Source: Branchiostoma floridae
Lineage: Eukaryota > Chordata > Leptocardii > Amphioxiformes > Branchiostomatidae
Direction of reading: 5' to 3'
Assembly (NCBI RefSeq): GCF_000003815.2
Contig: NC_049994.1
Coordinates: 4,040,254-4,104,253 of the forward strand
DNA: 64,000 bases
Shown here one piece after another: positions 34,101 through 45,800 of this stretch. Position numbers and translations under genes: made by a program. Position 1 is the first letter of the stretch, and each line of letters begins with the position of its first letter. The notes beneath the pieces were generated by a model. The model was not told the DNA's origin. It saw nothing but the letters and a program-made list of their open reading frames with translations, and did not search any database.

Positions 34101-37100
34101 GATATATGTGTCACATTTACAAAAAAAATCAGGAAATGATATATGTGTCACATTTACCAAAAAAATTAGGAAATTATATATGTGTCACATTTAACAAATA
34201 TGGTACACATAGACATACCCTTCTGGCAATAGGATTTTAACATCGGAAGCATCTCGAAGAGGGAGGCCATTTTTCTTCAGAAGACAGTCGTAAACACCAT
34301 AAGATGATGCGTTTTTGATGTCTATCTCAAATGTCGCTAAGACTTTGTCAAAGTCTTTATCATCTGAGGGATTGATCTTGACTTTCAACCGAATCACCTG
34401 AAAAACAAAAGTCCAATTTCTCTTTAAATGACGACCATAAGATGATTACTGTTTACATGTGTTATAATTCCATGTATCTATCAAACAATAAATAAAAAGC
34501 ATGTAGGAAATGTCAAACGGATGTACGTAAAGCTGAAAAAGCTCTGCAATACGTTGATACATCAAGAAACTTCGTCATTGGCATCAATTAAGACAAGTAA
34601 CCAAAATGTATTATTCTTCCCGAAGTGACTGGACAGATCAGAGAAGAAATGCACAAATAGGTTTGAAGACGCTGTCTTATGTTTTCAAAATAAAAGAACT
34701 GGTGAAAACCCCTTCCGATATATTTTTAATGACTCATTACCTACATGTACACGTTTTCCGTTCAATCTCACGAAAACTGCATAACGGTCGTCTTTTTCGC
34801 CGTGTTGGACAAGAAAACCACATGTGTGGATGACTGTTGTGTTGACTGGAGTGATGACTGTAAAGGTAGGTGTGTCAAATAAAAATAATAATTACATGCA
34901 TTATGGGGCACTACTGTAACCTGTAAGTATGGCTAACATCATGCAGCATCGGTCTCTTTTTCTAGTATTGTCTAATTTTTACATCATAACCCTGTGCATG
35001 TGTAAATGATGTCTAGTAACAAACTCAAGATTAGAATATCCTTAGTAACCCCACAAGTAGTTGTGCAAAATACTGTCTTAAAAGCAGTTGCAGCACAACC
35101 AGCACCATGCTTGTAACGTCCAAACAGACTATATAGAAGTTTCATCAGTGACTCATCACTAATGATTTTTATCAAAGGATACTTTACAATATATGATTAT
35201 ATATCCTAGCATAAGATTGCAAATCATAAGTAAATGTTATAATATACAATGTTTGAAAAATCACAGTAAACACACCTGAATACGGCTCCAAGTGTACGTA
35301 TGTTTTGTTGTCAAATCTTTTTTCGATGAACCATGACTGATTAATACAAGCACCATGTCTCTGTCGTATCACGCATTGGTACCGCCCGTACACGTCAGAC
35401 GTTGTACTCAGAGAAAAATTGTTCTCAACATAGTATATATGTAGACGGTCCCGAGACGGTAAAGATACATTCCTTGACGCCGCCTGTAGTATAATAAGGC
35501 ACAAGAATGTATTTCAAAAGGAGCATTTTCTCTTGACCAGGGCTAGAATTAACAGTGTGTTTTATTATTCCAAAGGTGCTGCAATCGCTAGTATTACGTC
35601 AAACGCACCTCAGTCTAATAGAGGGTTAATAACCCGCCTCGGTATGTGTATCACAATACCTTGTCATTTGCTTTCACCACGCTGATGTTATTTGGTAGTC
35701 ACAGCAAATGTAGGTTCGTGTAAAAACAAAACAAAGAAAAAGACAACTATAAAACAAAGAAAAGTACTAATGAAAAGAGCCCACTGCATTACGTATACAT
35801 AATGGATGAGTCATTAATTGTAATATTTGAATTCTTGAGATTTTCGGTTCACCACTCGTGGCACTTTTATGGCGTCACGGCGTCATAATAACCCATATAA
35901 AATAAAGAGCCTTGACGTTCGTAGGGCAATCACACAACTCAGAATTGGCTGTCACAAATTAAATATAGAAACCGGAAGATTCCAAAAAATCCCTATTGAC
36001 CAGAGGGTTTGTCCATTCTGTCCAGAGCTAATCGAAGACGAATATCACTTTATGGTTGTATGTCCCAAATATTCCGATATACGCAATTCTCTATACAGAA
36101 GGCTGTCATTTTGTACACAAGGATTTATCCAAATGGACCTGAAGTGCAAATTCAGCTACATAATGACATGTGACAATCCCTGCATGGCAGATATAGGAAA
36201 ATATATCAAAGAAGGTTTTGACATTAGAAATTCCCCAAATGATTGTAAAAGCCTCCAATGATTGTAAGAAACTTATCCCATACTGTACTCCTGTATTAGT
36301 TAGATAAGCCCTAAGTTAAGTTATAGCACTGTAGTTATGTAGATGCCATACTTTGTACCTCGTACAATTGTTGTGCAATAAAGTTATCTATAAAATGGGG
36401 ACTTGGTCAATGTCATCTATCTATATGATAATGGATAGTAATACCTCACCTCTTTTCCATCCTTGGTAAGCTGGACTTCCGAGTTGTTCCATGATGGCAA
36501 CATCCACAAATCACATGAAAACTGAACTTGATCTGCATTCAAACTCCAGGCCGGTTGTCCAACAAAGGCTGAAACGACAAAAGTTCTTTTGATTATTTGT
36601 TGTTCTTTTTTTTTTGTGGTGAATCCAAATGATTGATTTTCAAGTGTAATTACGTTGGCACTGTGGAAAAAACATTACAATCCTTACAACGCTTTTGAAC
36701 TAGTCCTTCTGATTCACCGCAAACTCAATTCGCTCCAAACAGTTAACTATGCTAAACGAGTTATCCTCTTCAGACGTTTTTCACAAAAATGCCCCTTCTA
36801 TCCCAAAACTATTCGCTAGGGGGCCCAGACTTATGGCACTTCTTCCTGAGTTAAAGAGCTATCTAACACCTAAAAATCGTGGCACTTGCTTGTTTAGAAC
36901 GCAAGATAGCAAAACCGAAAGTTGTGCTGTAGTATCAAGAGAAGCCGCTAGGGGGGCCAAAATCTGATCATTTCCAGCTTTTATCACACCCCACCTACAC
37001 ACCAAGTATGAAACCAATCCACCGAGTCGTTCTTGAGATATCTTGTTCACACACACACACGCGCGCAGGGTAAAACGTAACCTCCATGAATATTTCATGG

Positions 37101-39890
37101 AGGTAATAAAAAAAAATGCAAACTGAATTCTTACCTTCTGGACGACCTATGCGTAAAGGCTGACCCGCTTGGAAACTTTCCAGCATTGTCCCGTCTATAC
37201 AGTCAGCCACATGTTGCTTCATCACACAGTGATAATCTCCGAAATCTTCTACATCATCAACGGATATCTTTAATGATGCGTTGAATGCGTAGCCATCTGC
37301 CTTTACTGAAGTGGTTGAAGTCACCTACAGGAAGATTTTTAATAAATCATTTTATTTAACCAATTCGTGAAGAACTGTATTAAAGACGTTTACACACTGT
37401 GTACAGCTGATGTATAAGATTCCATAGTTGTACAACGCAATAAAAGATAATGTTGTGGGAGGAAGTATAGAAGATACATAGAGACGTAACTCTTTTAGAT
37501 GCCACGTAACTATAGCTCTTATAACATATTCATCACCCCTCTTACGTATCCACTATTAGTACGTCCATACATGTAACGATTCAGTAAGATAATAATGTTT
37601 TCACAGCTCACCATCTTGTTGTCCTTCAACAGCATCATTTCACACAAACCCGTATCGCATGGGCAGCAGTCAAAGCAAAATACGAGACATGTCACTGCAG
37701 TTTTGCACTGATTGTCCAGCTTACGGTGCACAACTACAGGCCAATCACGTTCCTCAAGATCTGGAAACAACAATGGAATGATGAGAATAGTTATTTGCAT
37801 AATTTGTATTCGACGATGTTTACATTCACTTAACTTCCAAAGCTACACGTATGAAGTTCCCGTTATTTGCCAGACTATGGATTGTAGAAAATATCAATAC
37901 AATGCACCCATACCGTTTAGAGTTACACTAGTTCATCCACAAAGACACATACACACGTGCACATTCAAACACTACTGAGACATAGCCTTCTTTCCGAAAT
38001 TAAAAACGATGTCCAACCACAGGCTTTACCAAATAAAGCACAATCCATGATCTCTATTCTACTTTGCTTGCCGTATGGTTTCTTAATTGGTTTCTTAAGA
38101 TGTCGATAGACATATCATGTGGATGATTCGTACCGGTCGAACGACTTCACGATCTTGGCATTCCTTTTTGATGTCGTTATTTAATACCTTCAAATTTTAG
38201 ATTTGAACTCACCTCCAAGAGTGAATGTGTCAATAGAGGATATATGTGTCTCTCCTGCCTTTGTCAGTGCGTCACCATCGTAGATAGTAAGGTTACAGGA
38301 GTACACACCATAATCCGACTTATCGGCATTGCGAATGGACAAGATAGATCGGATCAGCAATGTGTTCTTGGGAACCCTACATGAATTGCTGATGTTTGAG
38401 GGAACTTTCACAACGTTCTCAGATATGGTAATCCGACCATCCGATGTGTCTGATACCTATAAAGAGAGCATAAGAATAGGAATATAAGTCGAAAATTTAC
38501 AACATCAAGAAATCCTTGACTAGAATTCCACAACTTCGGACCTTTGCCAAATGATGATGTTAACATATGATAAACTGTTTAAGCGATAATGCAAATGAAT
38601 TCATAATTTGCTTAACAACTACTGACATTTTCCGTACAAGTTACATATTTGTCAATTAAGAATTCAAGGTTTCATTGATGTGCAGAAGGCTATCATAAAA
38701 GTTACTCCGAGGCCCTGCTTTTTGCTTTTCTAATCATTATAAGAGGCACAAGACACCGTGGAGAGGGACTAGAGTAGCCTCTATAGATAAAGAAATTAAA
38801 ACAGTTACATCTTATCTTGATAAAGAAGGCTATCTAGCATTTTCAAATCATTTATGCACATGACCCACCCAAAAGCATAACCTTATTGGCAAAGGTAAAT
38901 AGTGCACGGTCTAGTGCACGACATAAAAGTGAACTGTTACTGTGCTGTCAAAATTCTAAGGATGAATACAAGACCTTAATCAACTATAATTGTGCAAAGA
39001 ATTTAGAGTTTAGCATTCCACATTATTTATGGCCCAATTCTGTTGATAAGCCTTTGCACTTACCCGCTTACTGTCTTTATACCACGCAAACTTCAACTTC
39101 AATCCGATATCAAGTGGATTGAATTCGAAATGACATCTTAAATCCTGGCTCTGGCCAAGAACAACAAGTCTTGGTGACTGCGTGTCTATTGATTTTATAC
39201 GACCAAAGTGCGAGCCTGCAATGTACAAAAAGCAAAATAAACTTCAAAAAGTAAGGTCATGCGACCGCTCTACGTGTCAATTACAGATCGGTACGGAATC
39301 AATACGTATGATCCAAAAATCTGAACTTTGCATCTTCGACTTAGATCTTTGTGGTCACAATGACACTGCGCCCTCTTAATAAGGTGGTATTCTAACGTTG
39401 AACTGGAACGCGGTAATTTGAATCATACATTACCACATATGCAAGACCTATAAAATGTACATGCAGAACGCCAAATATGACCGGCTCTGCTGCTACCTCT
39501 CTACTCGCCATTATGATTCAGCTTTCCCCTTACAGACCTAGGCTGTTAACCCTTGTCCTGCTGTGGATTTACTCACCTTAGCTGGTTAATAAATCAGATC
39601 AGTACAACATAACCTATTCTGTACTGCTGCTGCATATTTACTTCCCCAATTGCGCTTTGCTCCGGTGTGCTGCATTTAAGTGAGAAATGCCATAAACCCA
39701 TAAATATACGAGTACAGGACCAACATTCAGGCAATATATATGTGCATCCCGTATACATACAGGATCAGGAGTTAAACTCACCGGTACCCTCCTTTCCAGA
39801 TGGACAGAATGTCATTCGAGCAGCTGAAGCTACCGTGACAATTGACAAGAGAATGGTGGCAAAGACAACAAAGCACTTCAAATCGGCCAT
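30550..39890 (-). CDS. Receptor 2: five-Ig TIR receptor with an apparent frameshift
   Basis: Same architecture as receptor 1; about 905 aa if the frameshift is an artefact. Exons in transcript order: 39782-39890, 39064-39215, 38213-38456, 37612-37760, 37135-37324, 36450-36567, 35276-35483, 34751-34857, 34219-34397, 33770-33831, 33253-33365, 32548-32764, 32126-32236, 31412-31567, 30550-31151. Fourteen exons are phase-compatible. The Ig3 N-half exon (36450-36567) is 118 nt, one base short, and brings TGA into frame. The stalk donor (CTCG|GTTACG at 32126) is also weak. The membrane span is KLMLTMLVMILLNGMISLC. It could be a recent pseudogene, an allelic null or an assembly error. The intact TIR and Ig exons on both sides argue that any loss is recent. 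Confidence 0.8.
33014..33230. mobile_element. 217-bp MITE flanked by TA
   Basis: TAAGGTGGTATCTCACTGAA at the left is the reverse complement of the right end TTCAGTGAGATACCACCTTA. The arms continue into GAACTTGCGC and GCGTCAAGCTTGCGGGGTTCG-like sequence. It lies in the receptor 2 intron next to the Ig5 N-half exon, whose donor is 23 bases away at 33253. A similar left end occurs at 39379. Confidence 0.8.
34101..34211. repeat. 37-bp tandem repeat, 3 copies
   Basis: 'gatatatgtgtcacattta' or a close variant begins at 34101, 34138 and 34175. It directly abuts the donor side of the Ig4 C-half exon of receptor 2 (34219-34397). Confidence 0.8.
35840..36395 (+). mobile_element. LINE 3' fragment with C-terminal Cys-rich region
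   Basis: The plus-strand frame 35869-36261 (130 codons) has RRAITQLRIGCHKLNIETGR, VCPFCPELIEDEYHFMVVCP and YSDIRNSLYRR. This is the typical C-terminal region of non-LTR retrotransposon proteins. A 3' tail with 'gttgtgcaataaagttatct' follows. It is 5' truncated and lies antisense in the receptor 2 intron between the two Ig3 exons. The protein end differs from the 29778-30205 copy, so it is a different family or an old lineage. Confidence 0.75.
36450..36567 (-). pseudogene. Receptor 2 Ig3 N-half exon with one-base frameshift
   Basis: After the TTTCAG acceptor the phase-1 frame reads AFVGQPAWS and then hits TGA (AGT TGA ATG). Shifting by one base restores NADQVQFSCDLWMLPSW to VQLTKDGKE, which aligns with the Ig3 exons of receptors 1 and 3 (VSCLFEK, VVLRKD) and ends with a good GAG|GTGAGG donor. 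The exon length, 118 nt, is one short of the 2+3n that every paralogue shows. No alternative AG gives the required frame. Confidence 0.75.
36690..37112. mobile_element. Copy of the octamer-type foldback element family
   Basis: Shares 'gagttatcc', 'gctagggggcccagactta', 'gagctatctaacacc' and 'cctccatgaatatttcatgg' with 57180-57560. It lies in the receptor 2 intron between the Ig2 and Ig3 exons. No coding capacity is seen. Confidence 0.6.
39782..39890 (-). CDS. Receptor 2 exon 1: signal peptide
   Basis: The frame from 39890 reads MADLKCFVVFATILLSIVTV then ASAARMTFCPSGKEGT and ends G|GTGAGT in phase 1. This gives 36 codons plus one base, as in receptor 1. An in-frame upstream Met (39908, MIGFVKMADL) is possible but the MADL start matches the paralogues. 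Cleavage is expected after VASA. Confidence 0.85.
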
Positions 39891-42232
39891 CTTGACGAAG
39901 CCGATCATAGCAAATGCCAAGGGGACAAATTCCGCGTTTGTCGGGCAGGTTAAACTTTGTACCACTCATCTGTGTCAGAGTCCAAGCCACTCCCAGTGCT
40001 ATTTGTTCACCTCGGATGTAATGTATTACTTGAGTTTAATCATGTTTCTATTTAACCCCATATGATCCTTAATATAACCATAATCATAGTAATCAACAGG
40101 TTTGAAGTTGTTGAGCGTTTATAAACAAGTGCACAAATGGGTGCAAACGGCAAATTTGACAGCCATGTAAAGTTTGTTTAGTGAGTCATTCAGACCTTTG
40201 TCACCAACCAATTGTTATTAGTGGAAAGCACCGAGGTTCGATTTTTTTATGTAGCATCGGTATGGCAATCACACAAAAGAGAAGGACATTTATGTCTCTA
40301 CCATGCCATTGGCTTGTACCTGACTATAGCTAAATTCGCACTCCTATCTACATGCCTCACTTCCTAAGCCTCCATAGCAGACTCCCGCCGGCATGACGAG
40401 ATTTGTATATTTTTCTTCTACTAGCTGTAAGTTTCTTTTTTCTAGTACAATAGAACTAACACCATGCATTTCATCAGAAAAATAAAACACATTTAAGTCC
40501 ACAAAAGCCTGAATCGTAGAGCCAGCTAACATACCAGCCCCGGGGAGGAAAGCTTCTGACAGTGTAATTTGAAACACATGCTATTAAAGGACTTAAAACC
40601 CGTGCGTCTGATACAGATGCATGGGGGCGGTGTCCATCTCTACTTCTGTAGCCCTTAGGCCACACATTTGTGCAAGACACTACAGTAGGTGGCTTGTCCG
40701 CTGGTAGTGATGTGTGTTTAAGTCCCATATTTTTGTACCATATTTTTTGTCTTCGGTATGATCTGGCTGCAGTGCGACAACCTGGTAACAAAACGATCAC
40801 TCTACAATTGAACTATTACACCGGTCGTGAAAGTCACGTAAAGTGCATTTTTAAGGGCCTAGCATCGGGGCATGGTGAGTATCGAACCCGGGACCTATTT
40901 GTTCAGAGATCTACCAGTTCTTTTCTTTTTTTGGAGCATGCAACAAAAGCACTACAATGGTGCGCCACACCGACTTAATACAGTATTAAAGTAAATCATA
41001 AATTACGGTATTGACTCAAATATAGTATTATAGTATTGGCCCAATTAATTATAGTATAGTACTGGCTCAATCAATTATAATATTGGCTCAACTACAGTTT
41101 TACAGCATTGGCTAAATCATAGTATTAACTTATTAATATTAACAGTACTTGAAATTACGCAAAGGACCATTAAGCTGGCCATTATATCTTTACACGTTTT
41201 ACACTATAATGAAATAATGTATGAACGTTTGAATGTTTGGTTTTCTATCAGCACTTTATACTTTAAGCACTAGCAATTATCAAATACCTTCATTGCACTC
41301 ATTCTAAGCCTGTTCATAAGTAAGGAATTTATATTTCATTGACATATTTTCATTGGAGTAATTTGTCCACACATTCAATATAAAGTAATACGTGAAGGAC
41401 TATAATGTACCTTTATCACTTTCTACTCGGACCTGGACTATCATACTGTGCCCCTTCTCAGAACATTGTTTGAAGACGTCTTTGATTTGGTATCCAGTAA
41501 ATAGTTTTTGACAGCGTCACGAAGGAATGTCTCTATATGCTCTAAGTAATTAAGTAATATTGTTAGGAAAAGGCAAAGATACAAATTAGAAGTAGTTAAA
41601 AAAATCTTTATTTCTTTTCAGGTTCTTCTAAGCCTATTTACAACTTATTTGTAACCCAACTTACATATGCGTTCATACCGTTCAAGCTACATTCAAAAAT
41701 CATTATCTATCTAAAATTTATTGGAGAAATGTGGCATAAACAAGACATTTAAAAGTATAGCCTAATATGATACGAAAAATATGTTATTCTCATATACATG
41801 TATATCTATCAAGCACACTAATAAACTGTTGACATTGCCTCTAGTATTTACACTTTGCGCAAAGGGCTGCACCGCCACTACTAAACAGTATAAACATTAA
41901 GTCAGCTTGATTGCTTGCTTCCTGAATAGAATATGTCCCTCATTAAGAAGGCCTTGCTGACATCCTATGTCAGGCTGGAATCTTTCAACTTATACTTCTA
42001 TGCATATATAGTATTTAGTATTTATTCATTTGCAAATTCATGCCCATAGGCTAATTGCAAGGGTACAGACAGTAAAAAGTAACAAGTGTCTAGATTCTTT
42101 ACAGTATACAGCTATCTTATGATTCTACATACTTACTTATATATAGCCAGTCTTGTTAGTAGGTACATTTTTTTGTATGAACCGACTTGTTGAGGAAGAG
42201 GGAACACTCTCACTCACTCACTAGAATCTTGA
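39891..42232. other. Intergenic DNA between receptors 2 and 3
   Basis: Should hold the receptor 2 promoter and receptor 3 terminator. From about 41480 to 42232 it parallels the receptor 2 3' flank. A tRNA-like B-box fragment on the minus strand ('ggttcgatact' complement near 40885) suggests a SINE remnant. No gene was recognised. Confidence 0.5.
42021..42026 (-). promoter_or_regulatory. Candidate poly(A) signal of receptor 3
   Basis: AATAAA on the minus strand about 210 bases after the receptor 3 stop codon. It is the nearest canonical hexamer noticed. Confidence 0.35.
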
Positions 42233-42813
42233 TCAGTCAGAACCGTTACTGGGAATATTTTGCCTTTGACGAAGTACAACATCATCTCTTTCCAGAGAGT
42301 CAGTTGGGACACCCCCATTAGAATCTTCAATTGCAAGTACCTCCACCTTTTCCTTCTTACGTTCTTCTTCAATACCCTCATCAAGTGGTAGGAATGAAGG
42401 TCCCAGCCACTCGTGCAAATTGGCCCAAAACCTTTCCCTAGCCATAGGTTCAGTCCAGTCCAGATATGTACGCATAGCTAGACCTCTTGGTATCTTACAG
42501 TCATCGTATTTGACGACAACCACACAATTTTCTCTTTGGTCAAGCTTTCGCTGGAAAGTAAGGGCCAGTTCATGCATGCACCATCCACTATTGATAAAGT
42601 TTTTGGACATGACCAAAATCACCTTGCGGCTTTGGTAAATGGCAGTAGCTATGTTAGTAAGTATCGGTTTACCTGCTTGAAAATCACGAGTATCGAGACA
42701 TACTGTGTAACCGTTACTTTCAAGATTGCCTAACAGATCCTCTCTAACCCAAGACCCATCCGAGCTGCTGTACGAGATGAACACGTCATAGTGGTGACTT
42801 CCTTCACTGGATC
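42233..42813 (-). CDS. Receptor 3 exon 15: TIR domain and tail
   Basis: Encodes [22 protein letters not shown] loop [29 protein letters not shown] and [10 protein letters not shown]. By hand count 110 of 130 TIR positions match receptor 1. Alanine replaces the usual BB-loop proline and Gln precedes it. A lysine/glutamate spacer follows ([19 protein letters not shown]), then [18 protein letters not shown]. Confidence 0.93.
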
Positions 42814-45800
42814 CTGGACAAAAGACACAATACATTTTGTTTTGCTAGGTGTAACATAACATCAATCATAGCATGAAAGTTCATCTGTGTTGGCAAATGA
42901 CATTATGGGTAAACTAATCTTTAACTAACCAACACTAAATTAAGTTGGGACTTCTTACCCCACATTTTCAGCTGATTCCGTCAGTCTTGTTTATGGAATG
43001 GACCCGTTTACTGTAGCTTTCGAAACATATAACTTCTGGAGTAGGTATGGGAATTCCATACATGAAATTTATGTAACCTATTAGTAACAAATAAAACGAA
43101 GCAAATGAATAGAAATTAAGCATATTGGGATGCAATGTACTCACTTTCCATTTGCTGTATGTTCTCCAATGTCACACGTATGTCTCTTTCTAAGAACTTC
43201 TCTTTGATCCATGGGCCGGTAGTCACAAAAACTAGGGCTACTAACAGAATCACCACTACCTTGGCGGCCTCTGTGTAAGAGAAAAGAGTATATTCAAACA
43301 AGAATTATACTAACAAGTGCTTCTAAAAAAGCTGTGTCTTGGCTTGTAGTAGGGATATCGTCAGGAAAAAGTACATCGGCGCTTCTCCGGCGCTCATCAA
43401 TAAACATGAGAATTGCAACAAAATAAGCAGAGACAACCAAAACAAGTGCTTTAAAAAAAGCTGGCATTTTGCCAAGGTTTGCGTGTGTGAACGTTTTTTC
43501 TAGTTATTAGAATGTCATATGAATAGAAACAGAGTAACTAAACCTGATATGGTCGCATGGAGAGATTCACAAAATTTGCAAATGAGGCATGTCCAGGAAT
43601 ATGAAATTGATATGTTTAGTGAAACTTTTTGTCATACAGTATGCAATTTGTTCGACATAAAATCAGTTTCTTCTCGTGCAATTATGTGATATTGATGTTG
43701 AAGGGGCATTTTAAGGAAAGTTAGAACGACATATAGGCAGAGACATTACATGTATTATGTATTACATGTCTGTTCATTCATTCAAACATCCCAATTGTGG
43801 AAAAATTCAAAACTATAACAGAAAGTCCCAAATGTTCTGGTCAAAAGACAAAAGTATTGTTAACTACTTCTTTAAGGTATCGGACCGGAGTTTCCTCTAC
43901 GATTTCGGAGGTTGGCGGGCAGCCTCAGGCCGAAGGGCTACAGTTCCGCTAGCGAACGTAGGACGCGAAACTTAATCAATATGGCGGAAAGCCGTTTACT
44001 GCCTCTTTCCGACAAACCTATTCGTACCGTCTGTTGCCTCTTTATTTTGGGTAGAATATGTAGTAAAATCTTGATTTTTGACCCGAAACTATCATTTTTA
44101 ACACTTTTTGGATCGAAGCTGCTTGGAAAAAAACGAATTTTCCCAGGATAACGGCCTACGTGGTAGAGAAGCTAAATGCTTCATGTTTGTGTAAAATGAA
44201 AATAAAAAAATTCCATGTGATAACTTTTTTGCAATCTCCGATGACGTCACTTCTTCGAAATCGCATGAAAAACGCCGCTATTTGGGTCATCAGGCGAAAA
44301 AACCGCATCACCGTTGCAGCGGACTAATACAAAAATGGTTTCGCTGGCCGACCAACTACTCATCGCACAAAAACAATACAGAACAGTACAGGCTTTTCAG
44401 AAAATACGACAAATCTATGCTCAGCTATATCGATCACCAAGCAATAGGGAGCAAAAGTTTGGGAGACAACAGCGCACTTCCGGCCTATTACACCACCCTT
44501 CCGGCAACTCCGGTCAGATTTGAACTCCGACCCGGAACCTTAACTTAATTAATGGATGTAAAAAAAAATAATAAAAAAGAAAGTTGAAAAAAAATTCCAG
44601 TTCACGGAGTCGAACCCGGAGCGTTGGATTGCGACGCGTAAGCTTTACGACTGAGCTACACTGCTTGTTGTAAAATAACATGTTTTAGCAGGTATAGAAT
44701 TGTATGAATCTGTATCTATCGCAAACCTGGCTGCCTTCTCATCGGCAAATTTCTGGTGATTTAAGTATTTAGCAGCTAAACAAGCACATCACAAGAAAGA
44801 GAAATATGTATCCTTTATCTGCATGGTTAACTTTATCTTTAGGAACGGATAGGTTTCATACCTTCAGTGTGAAAAGATGCTAGAAATATACCGAACGTAG
44901 GTCTGGGAAATTTACTTCATTAACATAATTTATGTCAGATGAATCTATGGCACAATAAACATGTTTTTGAAAACATTTTGACACACAATGAATATGCATT
45001 ATTCTTTTAGACAAAATAAATGTCTTTTTAATTTTGTGTAATTTGCGATGTATCTTTACCATAAATATAATGAGTTAAGGTGTTTATTTACTACACTGGA
45101 CCACAAACAGTGACACACGCCTGAAAGAGAGTTTTAAAACTCGGCTGGGATGTACCATTGTCTAACTAAGCATTCAAATTGGGCAAGTAAAGAAGGGCCT
45201 TTGGAAGGGCCTTTGGAAGGTTGAACGTTGAACCATTGATTGGTTGAAGGAAGAAACGGAGCACAGTAAAATGACATCAAATCGAATTTGCATGCATTGT
45301 GACAACACTGGGGATAGGTAAAATGTTATATTTACTTGTGGCAAGGGTATTGCTATCTTGTTAGTCAACTGTGTACATTAATGTAATTCTTCAATAGCGC
45401 ATCGATGAGACGATACACAACAAAAGCTCCACAACGATCTAACATAATGGGCGTATGCATAAAGCTTGAACAATGGTGATATATCGTGTCATATTGGACA
45501 TCTGTTGCCAAGTGCATTCTTGTAACTGGCAAAACTGCTGTTGAAAAAAAGAAACCTTGAAACATGGAATCACTCCCATATCTTGCATTTCAATTTATTT
45601 TTGAAAGTGGGATGTGAAGAATGAGAATACCAAATATGTCAATGACATCAATGAAAGTAAACATTCAAATGACATCCTTAGCAAGTTAACTGTACCTGAT
45701 AAAGCATTGTCGCGCACTCGAATGCCGTCAGCACACATACGAAAGCCGTCCTTACACGTTTTCCTATCGGTTGTTAACTCTTTAAAGAGGTCGTTTGCTG

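Noticed and set aside
40860-40975. SINE fragment with B-box-like 'gtatcgaacccgggacc'
   Set aside because: Only one promoter box and no clear ends; noted in the intergenic entry but not called separately.
44597-44664. Functional tRNA gene
   Set aside because: A and B boxes are visible but stems do not pair well, so it was kept only as a tRNA-like pseudogene.
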